Of a stretch of DNA of 64,000 nucleotides, positions 26,423-34,881 are shown in pieces. A program made the position numbers and the translations under genes. The DNA is from Lachnospiraceae bacterium. Lineage in GTDB: Bacteria > Bacillota > Clostridia > Lachnospirales > Lachnospiraceae. The number at the start of each line of letters is the position of its first letter. The first letter of the stretch is position 1. The notes under the pieces are model-generated. The model did not search any database. It had not been told where the DNA came from and worked only from the letters and a program-made list of their open reading frames with translations. The stretch is taken from contig CAJSZQ010000007.1 in assembly GCA_910574185.1 (NCBI GenBank), positions 62,001 to 126,000 of the forward strand. The letters are read 5' to 3'.

Positions 26423-26998
26423 TTGGGAATTGCAGATTACGGAAATTATGTATATAACGGGAACTTATTCCATCTTAATGACGATGGAAAGTTGAATGAA
26501 TATGAACGCCTGTGGGATTCTCAGATAAAACCAGGTCTTGGGGAATACCAGATACAGGCGGAGTCTAGAAATTTGATGCTTCTTTTTGTAAGTATCATCC
26601 TTTTTGCTGTGGGCGCCGGTTCAATCGGTGTCGCTCTCTTTGATGACAGCTATCCGGGCGGAAGACCGCTCTATAATATTATTGTTCTTGTTTCTATTGG
26701 GATTCTGTTATGGGCAATGGCTTTTGCGCAGCTGACGGTTGTAAATAACAAAATCATTTTATTTGAAAGGGGACTTGTTTATGCAACTTGTCTCGGACTG
26801 CGCAGACGGACTGTGTTCTATCGTGATATCGGGCAGATAGAAAAACAGCCTCATCGTATTAAGAAACGCAGGGTTACGTTAGACTTTTATACGATAACCG
26901 CAGGCAGGAAAAGATATATGTGGAATTCCAGTGATTTTGCCGGCGCAGGGCCGATGATGGATCTTCTTCTTGCCAGGTGTTATGTAAAAATAAATTAA
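26423..26998 (+). CDS. Hypothetical two-helix membrane protein
   Basis: 191 residues. The start is TTG at 26423, supported by GAGGT 7 bp upstream; no ATG fits. After a soluble N-terminus (1-50) come two membrane helices (about 52-75, LFVSIILFAVGAGSIG; and about 85-108, IIVLVSIGILLWAMAFAQ), then a soluble part (about 110-191) with VVNNKIILFERGL and VTLDFYTITAGRKRY, resembling the bacterial PH-like domain often found after two helices. I do not recognise the family. It lies between the repeat-truncated kinase and a broken flotillin gene, so it may be accessory. No terminator or promoter is obvious. Confidence 0.6.
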   Translation: MGIADYGNYVYNGNLFHLNDDGKLNEYERLWDSQIKPGLGEYQIQAESRNLMLLFVSIILFAVGAGSIGVALFDDSYPGGRPLYNIIVLVSIGILLWAMAFAQLTVVNNKIILFERGLVYATCLGLRRRTVFYRDIGQIEKQPHRIKKRRVTLDFYTITAGRKRYMWNSSDFAGAGPMMDLLLARCYVKIN

Positions 26999-27040
26999 TT
27001 AATTTTTTCGACAGAAATTGATATAATTTTATCAAATATT

Positions 27041-27489
27041 TCACAGAAAGCAAATGAACTGGAAATCCGCAAGGCAGAGCTTCAAAAGGACGCGGACACG
27101 AAGAAAGCGATTGCAGACGCCGCTTATCAGATTCAGAAGGAAACCGAGCGGAAAACAGTAGAGTTACGACTGCAGATGCAAACTTAGCCCGTCAGGAAAA
27201 GGCGATCGCGCTTCAGAAAAAGAAAGTCGAGATGGCAGAGCGTACTTTAGAGGCGAAGATTAAGAAGCAGGCGGACGCGGATAAATACGCGAAGCAGCAA
27301 CAGTCGGACGCCAGACTCTACGAAGTTCAGAGAAGTTCGGAAGCACAGTTATTCGAGCGTCAGAAGAATGCTGAAGCGGAGAAGTTCGAGCGCGAGAAGG
27401 AAGCAGAAGTCCTGAAGGCTACCGCAGAAGCGCAGAAATACGCGATGGAGCAGGAGGCGGCTGGCTTTTCGGCCGATTTGTGGAATTGA
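27041..27489 (+). pseudogene. Flotillin gene fragment, frameshifted and truncated at both ends
   Basis: Translation from 27041 gives ANELEIRKAELQKDADTKKA and on to ETERKTVE; at about 27161-27165 a missing base shifts the frame, and the homologous reading resumes as TTADANLARQEKAIALQKKK and EMAERTLEAKIKKQADADKY. This is the Ala/Glu-rich coiled-coil half of flotillin (SPFH) proteins. The N-terminal SPFH domain is absent, and the reading frame ends soon after AMEQEAAG with unrelated residues, so the C-terminus is lost too. It is a decaying remnant in the 26.2-27.9 kb region. The 85-codon ORF at 27232-27489 is part of it and probably not a gene. Confidence 0.8.
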
Positions 27490-27571
27490 TTGAGATTGAA
27501 TATTCTACTTAGCGTAGGTTGTCTAAAAATAAATTTTCTCATAAGATAAACTCATAACAGAAAAGGAGATA

Positions 27572-27865
27572 ATGGAGGGACACTTTTCCTGCTGCGGAAT
27601 TATACTGCCGAAACAAGAGGCAGAATCAACAGATGAGGTGCATTCAATTTGGGTAGAAACGATAGATGATGAATATTCAATAACAATGCAGCATCCTATG
27701 AACAAAGAACATTATATATCCTTTATTGCTTATGTTACATCTGACTCTGTGGAAATAATGAAACTATACCCTGAACAAGATATTTCTAGCCGTTTTCGGA
27801 AAAAAGGACATGGGTTTCTTTATGCCTACTGCAATAGGCATGGATTATTCAGAAAAAACATTTGA
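27572..27865 (+). pseudogene. Remnant of XRE regulator with desulfoferrodoxin-like C-terminal domain
   Basis: 97 residues. SCCGIILP, DEYSITMQHPMNKEHYISF and LYAYCNRHGLF match the C-terminal desulfoferrodoxin-like (Fe-binding) domain that in many Lachnospiraceae follows an N-terminal XRE helix-turn-helix. That HTH part and the usual first Cys pair are missing: the 80 bp upstream to the flotillin remnant encode nothing similar. An AAGGAG 3 bp before the ATG might still allow expression of the short piece. I call it a 5'-truncated remnant, but a free-standing small protein cannot be excluded. Confidence 0.65.
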
Positions 27866-27890
27866 CAAACCATTTTGTCTGAAATAAAAT
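27862..27890 (+). promoter_or_regulatory. Predicted sigma-A promoter of fprA-type gene
   Basis: TTGACA (27862-27867), 17 bp, TAAAAT (27885-27890), 55 bp before the ATG at 27945; the -35 overlaps the stop codon of the preceding remnant. Confidence 0.75.
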
Positions 27891-27944
27891 AAATGATGTT
27901 GTAATTGATGGTACATACTGCCAGTAATGAGGAGGAAATTCGAG

Positions 27945-29111
27945 ATGAAGAATGTGAGAAACGATATTTATTATGTAGGCGTTAATGACCATGAGATTGA
28001 TTTGTTTGAGGGACAGTTTGAGGTTCCCAACGGCATGGCCTACAATTCCTATGTTATTATGGATGAAAAAATTGCTGTTATGGACTCTGTTGATATACAT
28101 TTTGGAGAGGAATGGCTTCAGAATATAAAGGAAGTCGTGGGAGAGAGAAAGCCGGATTATCTGGTAGTACAGCATATGGAGCCGGACCATTCGGCAAATA
28201 TCGTGAAGTTTTTAGAAAACTATCCGGACGCTCAGATTGTAGGCAACGCCAAGACATTTCAGATGATTTCCAATTTCTATGATTTGGAGCTGGATGCGAA
28301 TAAGGTAGTGGTTGCCAACAACGGAATGCTTTCCCTTGGAAGTCATGAGCTTACATTTGTATTTGCGCCTATGGTGCACTGGCCGGAGGTAATGGTTACT
28401 TATGACAGCAAGGACAAGGTGCTGTTCTCAGCGGATGGTTTTGGCAAGTTTGGCGCGCTGGATGTGGAAGAAGCATGGGCATGCGAGGCAAGAAGATACT
28501 ATTTCGGCATTGTCGGAAAATACGGCGCACAGGTACAGGCTTTATTAAAGAAGGCTGCCGGTCTTGATATTCAGGCAATCTGTCCTCTGCATGGGCCGAT
28601 TCTTATGGAAAATCTGGAGTACTATCTGAACCTTTATCAAACCTGGTCTTCCTATGAGGCGGAGACAGAAGGGGTTATGATTGCATATAGTTCTGTATAT
28701 GGCAACACAAAAAAGGCTGTAAAGCTTTTGGAGGAGAAATTAAAGGAATGCGGCTGCGTTCGGGTAGTAACTGCCGATCTTGCAAGGGAGGATATGGCAG
28801 AATGTATTGAAGATGCTTTCCGCCATGACAGGCTGGTATTGGCTTCTATTACCTACAACGGCGGTATTTTCCCACATATGTATACGTTCATTGAAGGGTT
28901 AAAGGAGCGCGGCTTCCAGAATCGGACGGTTGGACTGATGGAAAATGGTTCCTGGGCGCCAACGGCTGCTAAAACCATGAAAGCTTTGCTTGAGGGAAGT
29001 AAAAATCTAACCTGGCTGGAAACCCAGGTCACAATTAAATCCGGGGTAAAAGGAGACGCCATCGCTCAGATTGAAGCTCTTGCGAGGGAACTCCAACCGG
29101 ACAACGCATAA
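27945..29111 (+). CDS. FprA family A-type flavoprotein (flavodiiron protein)
   Basis: 388 residues from ATG 27945, with GAGGAGG about 9 bp upstream; the in-frame ATG at 27927 lies just before that site and is rejected. The N-terminal metallo-beta-lactamase-like domain has the diiron motif HMEPDH and later CPLHGPI; the C-terminal flavodoxin domain binds FMN through AYSSVYGNTKKAVK (about 246-260). Flavodiiron proteins reduce O2 to water or NO to N2O and protect anaerobes. No rubredoxin fusion or adjacent rubredoxin gene is visible, so the electron donor lies elsewhere. It is a single gene with its own promoter and terminator. Confidence 0.94.
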   Translation: MKNVRNDIYYVGVNDHEIDLFEGQFEVPNGMAYNSYVIMDEKIAVMDSVDIHFGEEWLQNIKEVVGERKPDYLVVQHMEPDHSANIVKFLENYPDAQIVGNAKTFQMISNFYDLELDANKVVVANNGMLSLGSHELTFVFAPMVHWPEVMVTYDSKDKVLFSADGFGKFGALDVEEAWACEARRYYFGIVGKYGAQVQALLKKAAGLDIQAICPLHGPILMENLEYYLNLYQTWSSYEAETEGVMIAYSSVYGNTKKAVKLLEEKLKECGCVRVVTADLAREDMAECIEDAFRHDRLVLASITYNGGIFPHMYTFIEGLKERGFQNRTVGLMENGSWAPTAAKTMKALLEGSKNLTWLETQVTIKSGVKGDAIAQIEALARELQPDNA

Positions 29112-29120
29112 GCAGACAGA

Positions 29121-29161
29121 GTCACACATAGAATAGTCATAAAACTATGTGTGGCTTTTTT
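29121..29161 (+). terminator. Terminator after fprA-type gene, fused to the yqfC start
   Basis: GTCACACATAG (29121-29131) pairs with CTATGTGTGGC (29145-29155) over 11 positions (one G-U), followed by TTTTTT (29156-29161). The yqfC ATG at 29162 begins directly after the last T. Confidence 0.85.
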
Positions 29162-29455
29162 ATGAGAGAAAAAAACAGCGCATCCAGTGAAAAAAAATTT
29201 CATGGAATGGTAGCGGACATGGCCGGAATGCCGAAAGATGTAATTATGGGCGCGCCAATTCTGACAATTATAGGTCAGATGGAATTGTTGGTAGAAAATT
29301 ATAGAGGGATTTTGGAATATACGGAACTGCTCATACGGATACAGACCAGAATCGGTCAGATTCGGATTATAGGCAAAAATCTTATGATTGAGTATTATAC
29401 CAATGATGAGATGAAGATTACAGGAAAGGTCACGGAGATTAAGTATGTAAATTAA
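29162..29455 (+). CDS. yqfC: Sporulation protein YqfC
   Basis: 97 residues from ATG 29162. An earlier in-frame ATG at 29147 lies inside the terminator hairpin and is unlikely. The YabP/YqfC family shows as MPKDVIMGAPILTIIGQMEL and ENYRGILEYTELLIRI, and the next gene is yqfD, its constant partner. In B. subtilis yqfC is transcribed by sigma-E in the mother cell. No usual Shine-Dalgarno is visible except GTGTGG inside the hairpin, so translation may be weak or promoter elements may lie in the upstream gene. Confidence 0.88.
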   Translation: MREKNSASSEKKFHGMVADMAGMPKDVIMGAPILTIIGQMELLVENYRGILEYTELLIRIQTRIGQIRIIGKNLMIEYYTNDEMKITGKVTEIKYVN

Positions 29456-29471
29456 AGGAGTGAGCAGTGAA

Positions 29472-30956
29472 TTGCTTCTGTCCATATATCGATATATAAA
29501 AGGATATTTGAAAATAAGAGTCATTGGTTATTCTCCGGAGCGCTTTTTAAATGCCTGCAGTCACAGAGGAATTTATATCTGGGGGATTACGCCTGCCTGC
29601 GGCTCGTATGATATGTATATTACGATTTCCGGATTTCATAAACTGAAGCCGATTATCCGGAAAACAGGCGCTAAAGTGGTTGTCACAGAGCGGATTGGGA
29701 TTCCGTTTTATCTGTTCCGTTATCGAAAGAGAAAGGTATTTTTTGCCGGCGCGGCGCTTAGCGTTGCATTTATCTATTTTCTATCTCTATTTGTGTGGAG
29801 CATTGATGTGAAAGGAAACCGAAAATATACAGATGAAGCTCTGATTGCATTCCTGGAGGAGCGGGGGGTAGAACATGGAATGCGGCTTTCTAAGGTGGAC
29901 TGTGACCGGATTGTGAAGGACATCCGAAAATCCTATGACGAAATAATATGGGTTTCCGCATCCATTGAAGGCTGCAGGCTGATTGTGCAGATTAAGGAAA
30001 ATGAAGACTCGAAGGATGTGACGAGTACGGCAGAAAATACACAGACAATGCCGGAAAACAACGATACAGAATCCGGGACGTCCGGAACATCGCAGGTAAA
30101 TGGAAGAATCGCAGCGCAGAATCCAGAGACGGCACAGGAGGATGGAGAGACGGCAGCACAAAATCCGGAGACAGCACAGGAAGGTGAGGAAACAGAAGCA
30201 CAGAATCCGGAGACTTCACAGGAGAACGCCGGCGCAGAATCACAAAATCCGAAAGAGACGCAAAATAACGGCGAAGCGGCACAACAGGCCGGGGGGCAGG
30301 GGATGGATATCGTGGCGGATTGCGACGGTGTAATTACAACAATGATTGTTCGGAAAGGGGTTCCCTGTGTGACAGAAGGACAGCAGGTACATAAAGGGGA
30401 TATTCTGGTTACGGGGGCCGTCCCGGTAGTGAATGACGCAGGCGAGACGACAGGGTATCAGTTTCATCAGTCTGAGGCTGATATTCGGGCGCAGGTATTG
30501 ATGGATTATCAGGAAAGCTGCGATTTAAGCTACGAATCAAAGGAATATATTCATCAGGAAAAGGAAGAGCTGTATCTTCAGATAGGAGAACGCATTTTCT
30601 GGCTGGGAAGTCATGGAAACAGATTTCCGAATGCGGAAGAACTGACGATTCAGAACCGGCTTCGCATTGGAAAACATTTTTATTTGCCTGTTTCGTGGGG
30701 GAAAAAAGTTACGCTGCCCTACAAATCCACCCAGGTAAAATACAGCGAGAATAAACTCCAGTCTATTCTAAGCGAAGAATACAGTCGTTTTACAGATAAT
30801 CTTACGAAAAAAGGGGTAGAAATTATTGAGAATGATGTTAAAATATACACAGGGCCTAAGCAGGCGGAAGCAAAAGGAACTCTGACTGTGATTAAAGATA
30901 TCGGTACAGAGCGTCCGACCAGTATTGTGGAGGATGTTGCAGATGGGGATGATTGA
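29472..30956 (+). CDS. yqfD: Sporulation protein YqfD with a repetitive insert
   Basis: 494 residues if started at TTG 29472. The GTG at 29460 shares its G with the GGAG Shine-Dalgarno and cannot use it; TTG 29472 is 11 bp downstream and gives the same 27-residue lead to ERFLN as B. subtilis YqfD. One membrane helix lies near 90-115 (AALSVAFIYFLSLFVW). The family core runs on to QIKENE, then about 90 residues of Gln/Asn/Glu/Thr-rich repeats (units like AQNPETAQEDGET, four times, DNA 30111-30290) interrupt the protein before ADCDGVITTMIVRKGVPC. YqfD is needed for sporulation in B. subtilis (SigE regulon). It overlaps phoH by 14 bp. Confidence 0.88.
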   Translation: MLLSIYRYIKGYLKIRVIGYSPERFLNACSHRGIYIWGITPACGSYDMYITISGFHKLKPIIRKTGAKVVVTERIGIPFYLFRYRKRKVFFAGAALSVAFIYFLSLFVWSIDVKGNRKYTDEALIAFLEERGVEHGMRLSKVDCDRIVKDIRKSYDEIIWVSASIEGCRLIVQIKENEDSKDVTSTAENTQTMPENNDTESGTSGTSQVNGRIAAQNPETAQEDGETAAQNPETAQEGEETEAQNPETSQENAGAESQNPKETQNNGEAAQQAGGQGMDIVADCDGVITTMIVRKGVPCVTEGQQVHKGDILVTGAVPVVNDAGETTGYQFHQSEADIRAQVLMDYQESCDLSYESKEYIHQEKEELYLQIGERIFWLGSHGNRFPNAEELTIQNRLRIGKHFYLPVSWGKKVTLPYKSTQVKYSENKLQSILSEEYSRFTDNLTKKGVEIIENDVKIYTGPKQAEAKGTLTVIKDIGTERPTSIVEDVADGDD

Positions 30957-31935
30957 GACTACGATAGATATTCCTGCTGTCCATCAGGCGAACGTATTTG
31001 GACAGTTTGATGCCTATGCAAAAAAGATAGAGAGGACACTTCGCGTAACGCTGATTGCGCGGAATGATACGGTTAAAATATTAGGGGAAGAGGCCGCGGC
31101 CATGAAGGCGAAGAGTGTTCTTACCCAGCTTACAGAGCTTTCCAGACGGGGGAATCAGATTCAGGAGCAGAATGTGGATTATACACTGGCGCTTTCTATG
31201 GAGGACAGCGAAGGAAAGGTGCTTGAGATTGACGGAGACGTTATCTGCCATACCCTGCAGGGAAAGCCGATTAAGCCTAAAACGCTGGGGCAGAAGAAGT
31301 ATGTGGACGCTATTCGCAGGCAGATGATTGTATTTGGGCTGGGTCCTGCCGGAACCGGCAAGACTTATCTTGCGATGGCGATGGCTATAACTGCATTTAA
31401 AAATAACGAGGTGGGACGGATTATTCTTACCCGCCCGGCGATTGAAGCGGGCGAGAAACTGGGATTTCTTCCCGGCGATTTACAAAGTAAGATTGATCCT
31501 TATTTAAGACCGCTGTACGACGCACTTTATCAGATTATGGGGGCGGAAAGTTTCTTAAAAAATTCCGAGCGGGGATTAATAGAAGTAGCTCCTCTTGCAT
31601 ATATGAGAGGAAGGACTTTAGACAACGCATTTATTATTCTGGATGAGGCTCAGAATACTACGCCGGCCCAGATGAAGATGTTTCTGACCCGGATTGGTTT
31701 TGGTTCTAAGGTCGTGATTACCGGAGATTCGACCCAGAAAGATTTGCCTGCCGGTCAGGTCTCTGGTCTGGATACGGCTGTCTCCGTAGTGAAAAACATT
31801 GACGAGATATCAATCTGCCGACTGACCAGCAGAGACGTCGTGAGACATCCTCTGGTACAGAGGATTGTAAAAGCCTATGAAGATTATGAATCTAAAAAGA
31901 CCCGTCCGAGAGAGCGGAAGAGAAGGCAAGGTTAG
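30943..31935 (+). CDS. phoH: PhoH family protein
   Basis: 330 residues from ATG 30943 (GGAGG 9 bp upstream; an earlier TTG at 30925 is unlikely). The P-loop FGLGPAGTGKTYLAM and the Walker B segment NAFIILDEAQNTTPAQMKM define PhoH ATPases; the N-terminus carries a KH-like region (IERTLRVTLIARND). These are cytoplasmic ATPases probably acting in RNA metabolism, in keeping with the ybeY neighbour. The start lies inside the yqfD 3' end, suggesting translational coupling. The Lys/Arg-rich tail KTRPRERKRRQG may bind RNA (inference). Confidence 0.93.
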   Translation: MGMIETTIDIPAVHQANVFGQFDAYAKKIERTLRVTLIARNDTVKILGEEAAAMKAKSVLTQLTELSRRGNQIQEQNVDYTLALSMEDSEGKVLEIDGDVICHTLQGKPIKPKTLGQKKYVDAIRRQMIVFGLGPAGTGKTYLAMAMAITAFKNNEVGRIILTRPAIEAGEKLGFLPGDLQSKIDPYLRPLYDALYQIMGAESFLKNSERGLIEVAPLAYMRGRTLDNAFIILDEAQNTTPAQMKMFLTRIGFGSKVVITGDSTQKDLPAGQVSGLDTAVSVVKNIDEISICRLTSRDVVRHPLVQRIVKAYEDYESKKTRPRERKRRQG

Positions 31936-31949
31936 AGGAGAATACTGGC

Positions 31950-32444
31950 ATGACGTTATATTTTGAAGAAGAAGGGAAGGAAGAACTGGCGCTTTCCTGT
32001 GAAGAACTGGCTAAGGAAGTGGCAGAGGCTGTTCTTGACGATGCCGGTTGTCCCTATGAAACACAGATGAATCTTCTGCTGACAGACGATGGGGAGATTC
32101 ATAGGATAAACCGGGAATTTCGGGGGATTGACCGGCCTACGGACGTGTTGTCTTTTCCGATGATTGAGTATGAAACTCCGGGAGAATTTGATTTTTTAGA
32201 CGACAGGGAGGATTGCTTCGACCCGGAGACAGGAGAACTTGTGCTGGGCGATATTGTAATTTCTAAAACCAGGGTCATCCGGCAGGCAACAGAATACGGA
32301 CACTCAATAAAAAGAGAATTTGCTTTCTTAATCGCTCATTCTATGTTACACTTAATAGGTTACGACCATATGACAGACGATGAACGAGTTGTAATGGAGG
32401 ACAGGCAAAGGCAGACGCTTAGCGCGCTTGGGATTCTCAGGTGA
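31950..32444 (+). CDS. ybeY: Endoribonuclease YbeY (rRNA maturation)
   Basis: 164 residues. The zinc motif HSMLHLIGYDH (H-x3-H-x5-H) and the upstream RGIDRPTDVLSFP are diagnostic. YbeY is a single-strand endoribonuclease involved in 16S rRNA 3' maturation and ribosome quality control. It sits 14 bp after phoH, the usual pairing. The insert between LSFP and LGDIVIS (DFLDDREDCFDPETG) is common in clostridial members. No diacylglycerol kinase or era follows here; the flippase gene comes next after an 84-bp gap. Confidence 0.95.
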   Translation: MTLYFEEEGKEELALSCEELAKEVAEAVLDDAGCPYETQMNLLLTDDGEIHRINREFRGIDRPTDVLSFPMIEYETPGEFDFLDDREDCFDPETGELVLGDIVISKTRVIRQATEYGHSIKREFAFLIAHSMLHLIGYDHMTDDERVVMEDRQRQTLSALGILR

Positions 32445-32540
32445 TGGATACGTTTGTGCCAAAGTATGCAATGAGGCGCGTCTGTGGGTCATCCAGAGGC
32501 GACTGAGCAGTAATACAAGGGTTCGATTGTGGAGCAGGAT

Positions 32541-34199
32541 ATGGCAAAGAAAAAAGACGGCGGTTTTTTGATGCAGGGAGCAATTCTTGCTGCGACTGCG
32601 TTAATTACAAAGATTATTGGACTGGCTTACCGCATTCCAGTTACAAATATAATGGGTTCAGAGGGAAACGGATATTACGGTATTGTATTTCAGGTGTATA
32701 ATCTCGCCCTGATGCTTACTTCCTACAGCCTTCCTATGGCGGTTTCCAAACTGGTATCGGCAAGGGTTGCCACAGGCCAGTATAGGAACGCATACCGGGT
32801 ATATAAGGGAGCTATGACTTTTGCGGTGCTCACCGGAGGCGCTGTGACAGCGATTGTATTCTTTGGAGCCGGTTTTATCGCTGCTGATATCATGAAAGTA
32901 GAGATGTCCGTATATGCGCTCAGAGTATTGGCACCCTGCATACTTATCGTAGCGTTTCTCGGTGTATTCCGGGGATTTTTCCAGGGGTTCGGAACGATGA
33001 TGCCTACTGCGTTTTCCCAGACTATCGAGCAGATTGTGAATGCCATTGTCAGTATCGTGGGAGCGTACATGCTGCTGAAATTCGGAGAGAGTATGGCTTC
33101 CGGTGAAGATAAGAATACTTACGGCGCTGCCTATGCCGCGGCAGGCGCAACGCTGGGAACGGTCGCGGGAGCCTTTGCGGCTTTGTTGTTTTTATTGTTT
33201 TTGTTCGCAATATACAAACAGGTTTTAAGACGCCAGATGCGTAGGGACAGGGGACACAGAAGGGAAAGCTGGCGCTATATATACAAACTTCTATTGCTTA
33301 CCATTGCACCGGTTATCTTAAGCGCAACGGTATATAATATCAGTAATTTGCTGGACCAGGCGGTGTTTACGAATGTTATGGCTGTTCAGGGAGTTCCTGA
33401 AAAAGAGTATACGGAACTTCTGGGAATGTTCAGCGGGCAGTACGATACGATGACGAATATTCCTTTGAGCGTAGCCAGCGCGCTGGCGGCTTCGTTTATG
33501 CCAAGCTTAGTAGCTACGATTCAGACTGGAACCCGTAAGGAGATACATAACAAAATAAATATCGTCAGCCGCTTTAATATGATTATTGCGATTCCTTGTG
33601 CGGCAGGGTTTATGACGCTTGCAAAGCCAATCCTTGATTTGCTGTATTTCACACAGGATAATACGATTCCGGCTTTGCTTTTGCAGATTGGCGGAATATC
33701 CGTAGTGTTTTTCTGTCTCTCGACGGTTACCAACGCGGCGCTGCAGGGAATGGATTATATGTCGAAGCCAGTAAAAAATGCGGCGATTTCTCTGGTTATT
33801 CATCTGATAGCGCTGTATATTATGCTGGTGGCCTTTAAATGGAGCATATATTCGATTGTAGCCAGCAAAATCATATTTGCAGGAGCAATCTGTATTCTGA
33901 ATGCCAGAGACTTAGAACGGGTCTGCGGCTATGTGCAGGAAAGAAAGAAGACTTTTATCATTCCAGTGATTTCCTCGGTAATTATGAGTATTTTTTCTAT
34001 GCTGGTACGCCTTCTGTTTGAACTATTTTCCGTACCGCGGATTGCTACGGTCGCCGCGCTTCTTGCCGCCATATTTGCCTATTTTGTCAGTTTGATTTTA
34101 TTAGGAGGCGTAACGGAGCGTGAGCTGATTATGGTGCCAAAAGGCAGGAGTATTGTAAGAATTTTGAAGAAGTTTCATCTGCTTGGCAGCCGAAGATAA
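32541..34199 (+). CDS. MurJ/SpoVB-type polysaccharide flippase
   Basis: 552 residues from ATG 32541 (GGAG and AGG just upstream; GTG 32529 is an alternative that includes that site). About 14 membrane helices are visible; the start GAILAATALITKIIGLAYR and IMGSEGNGYYGIVFQVY are MOP-superfamily signatures of the SpoVB/MurJ branch. It would flip lipid-linked cell-wall or cortex precursors across the membrane. A cytoplasmic loop near 230-250 is Arg-rich (RRQMRRDRGHRR). Whether it serves vegetative wall (MurJ-like) or spore cortex (SpoVB) cannot be told; sporulation genes lie on both sides. It ends at a short terminator. Confidence 0.88.
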   Translation: MAKKKDGGFLMQGAILAATALITKIIGLAYRIPVTNIMGSEGNGYYGIVFQVYNLALMLTSYSLPMAVSKLVSARVATGQYRNAYRVYKGAMTFAVLTGGAVTAIVFFGAGFIAADIMKVEMSVYALRVLAPCILIVAFLGVFRGFFQGFGTMMPTAFSQTIEQIVNAIVSIVGAYMLLKFGESMASGEDKNTYGAAYAAAGATLGTVAGAFAALLFLLFLFAIYKQVLRRQMRRDRGHRRESWRYIYKLLLLTIAPVILSATVYNISNLLDQAVFTNVMAVQGVPEKEYTELLGMFSGQYDTMTNIPLSVASALAASFMPSLVATIQTGTRKEIHNKINIVSRFNMIIAIPCAAGFMTLAKPILDLLYFTQDNTIPALLLQIGGISVVFFCLSTVTNAALQGMDYMSKPVKNAAISLVIHLIALYIMLVAFKWSIYSIVASKIIFAGAICILNARDLERVCGYVQERKKTFIIPVISSVIMSIFSMLVRLLFELFSVPRIATVAALLAAIFAYFVSLILLGGVTERELIMVPKGRSIVRILKKFHLLGSRR

Positions 34200-34213
34200 A
34201 GGGTATGCGTGTT

Positions 34214-34238
34214 TGGAACGCTGCTTTGTTCCATTTTT
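34214..34238 (+). terminator. Terminator after the flippase gene
   Basis: TGGAAC (34214-34219) pairs with GTTCCA (34228-34233), 8-nt loop, TTTTT follows. Short but correctly placed 14 bp after the stop codon. Confidence 0.6.
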
Positions 34239-34328
34239 GATTTTTACTCTAACTATAGGGCGGATAACATGCAAATAGCGGCAGTTTAAGCGGATTCTGC
34301 AATGACCGTTGAATAATTTATAAATATC

Positions 34329-34390
34329 AGACCGATACTATACTAAAAAGGAGTCATCTTGATGAATGATAAGAAGTATAGTATCGGTTT
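34329..34390 (+). promoter_or_regulatory. Inverted repeat enclosing the RBS and start of the BofC-like gene
   Basis: ACCGATACTATACT (34331-34344) and AGTATAGTATCGGT (34375-34388) are perfectly complementary over 14 bp, extended by G-U and A-U to 16. The 30-nt loop contains AAGGAG and the ATG at 34362; the 3' arm encodes residues 5-9 of the protein. TTTT follows the stem. It could be a translational control hairpin or a protein operator. Confidence 0.75.
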
Positions 34391-34736
34391 TGTGATAGTG
34401 GGACTGGCTGTTTTGATGCTCGTGTCAGGAGCGTATCAAATCAGCTATCACGCAGTGGAAGAGCGGGCCAGAGAAGAAAAGGCCCAGACTGTAAAAATTC
34501 AGAAACAGGAAGAGAGCGTCGCAGCAGAAGGCGAGGCAATGAAAAACTACTGTTATTATCTTCTGGAAAAAAATGGATATGTTGTCGTTTATTTAAGCGA
34601 TAAGGAAACTATTTATGAATACACAAGTATAGATGTAGAAACCCTTCCAGAGACGGTTCAGAATGAAGTGAAGAATGGAAAATATATCGAAGATATGGAA
34701 GAATTATATGGGTTCCTTGAGAATTACAGCAGCTAA
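34362..34736 (+). CDS. BofC C-terminal-domain-like membrane-anchored protein
   Basis: 124 residues from ATG 34362, with AAGGAG 8 bp upstream. One N-terminal membrane helix (about 8-28, GFVIVGLAVLMLVSGAY) is followed by a charged helix (about 34-58) and a C-terminal domain (about 60-124) with CYYLLEKNGYVVVYL, the LPETVQNEVKNG block and ELYGFLENYSS, which resembles the C-terminal domain of BofC, the forespore regulator of pro-sigma-K processing. Full BofC is longer and has a second domain, so the match is partial. The gene is flanked by a perfect inverted repeat around its start. Assignment is moderate. Confidence 0.65.
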   Translation: MNDKKYSIGFVIVGLAVLMLVSGAYQISYHAVEERAREEKAQTVKIQKQEESVAAEGEAMKNYCYYLLEKNGYVVVYLSDKETIYEYTSIDVETLPETVQNEVKNGKYIEDMEELYGFLENYSS

Positions 34737-34881
34737 GAGCGTTATCATTTGCCGGATATTGGTTCCGTCTGAAAAATATATGTAAAGTTTGTCAAAAATT
34801 CATAAAATCATGGATTTCAGTTGTCTGCAAGCTGGATTTAGTGTAAGATTAAAAGCAATTGATTTGGGAAAGGAACCGATA

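Noticed and set aside
32510-32535. tRNA-like GGTTCGA T-loop motif
   Set aside because: No acceptor, D or anticodon stem can be drawn around it, and it overlaps the flippase gene start.
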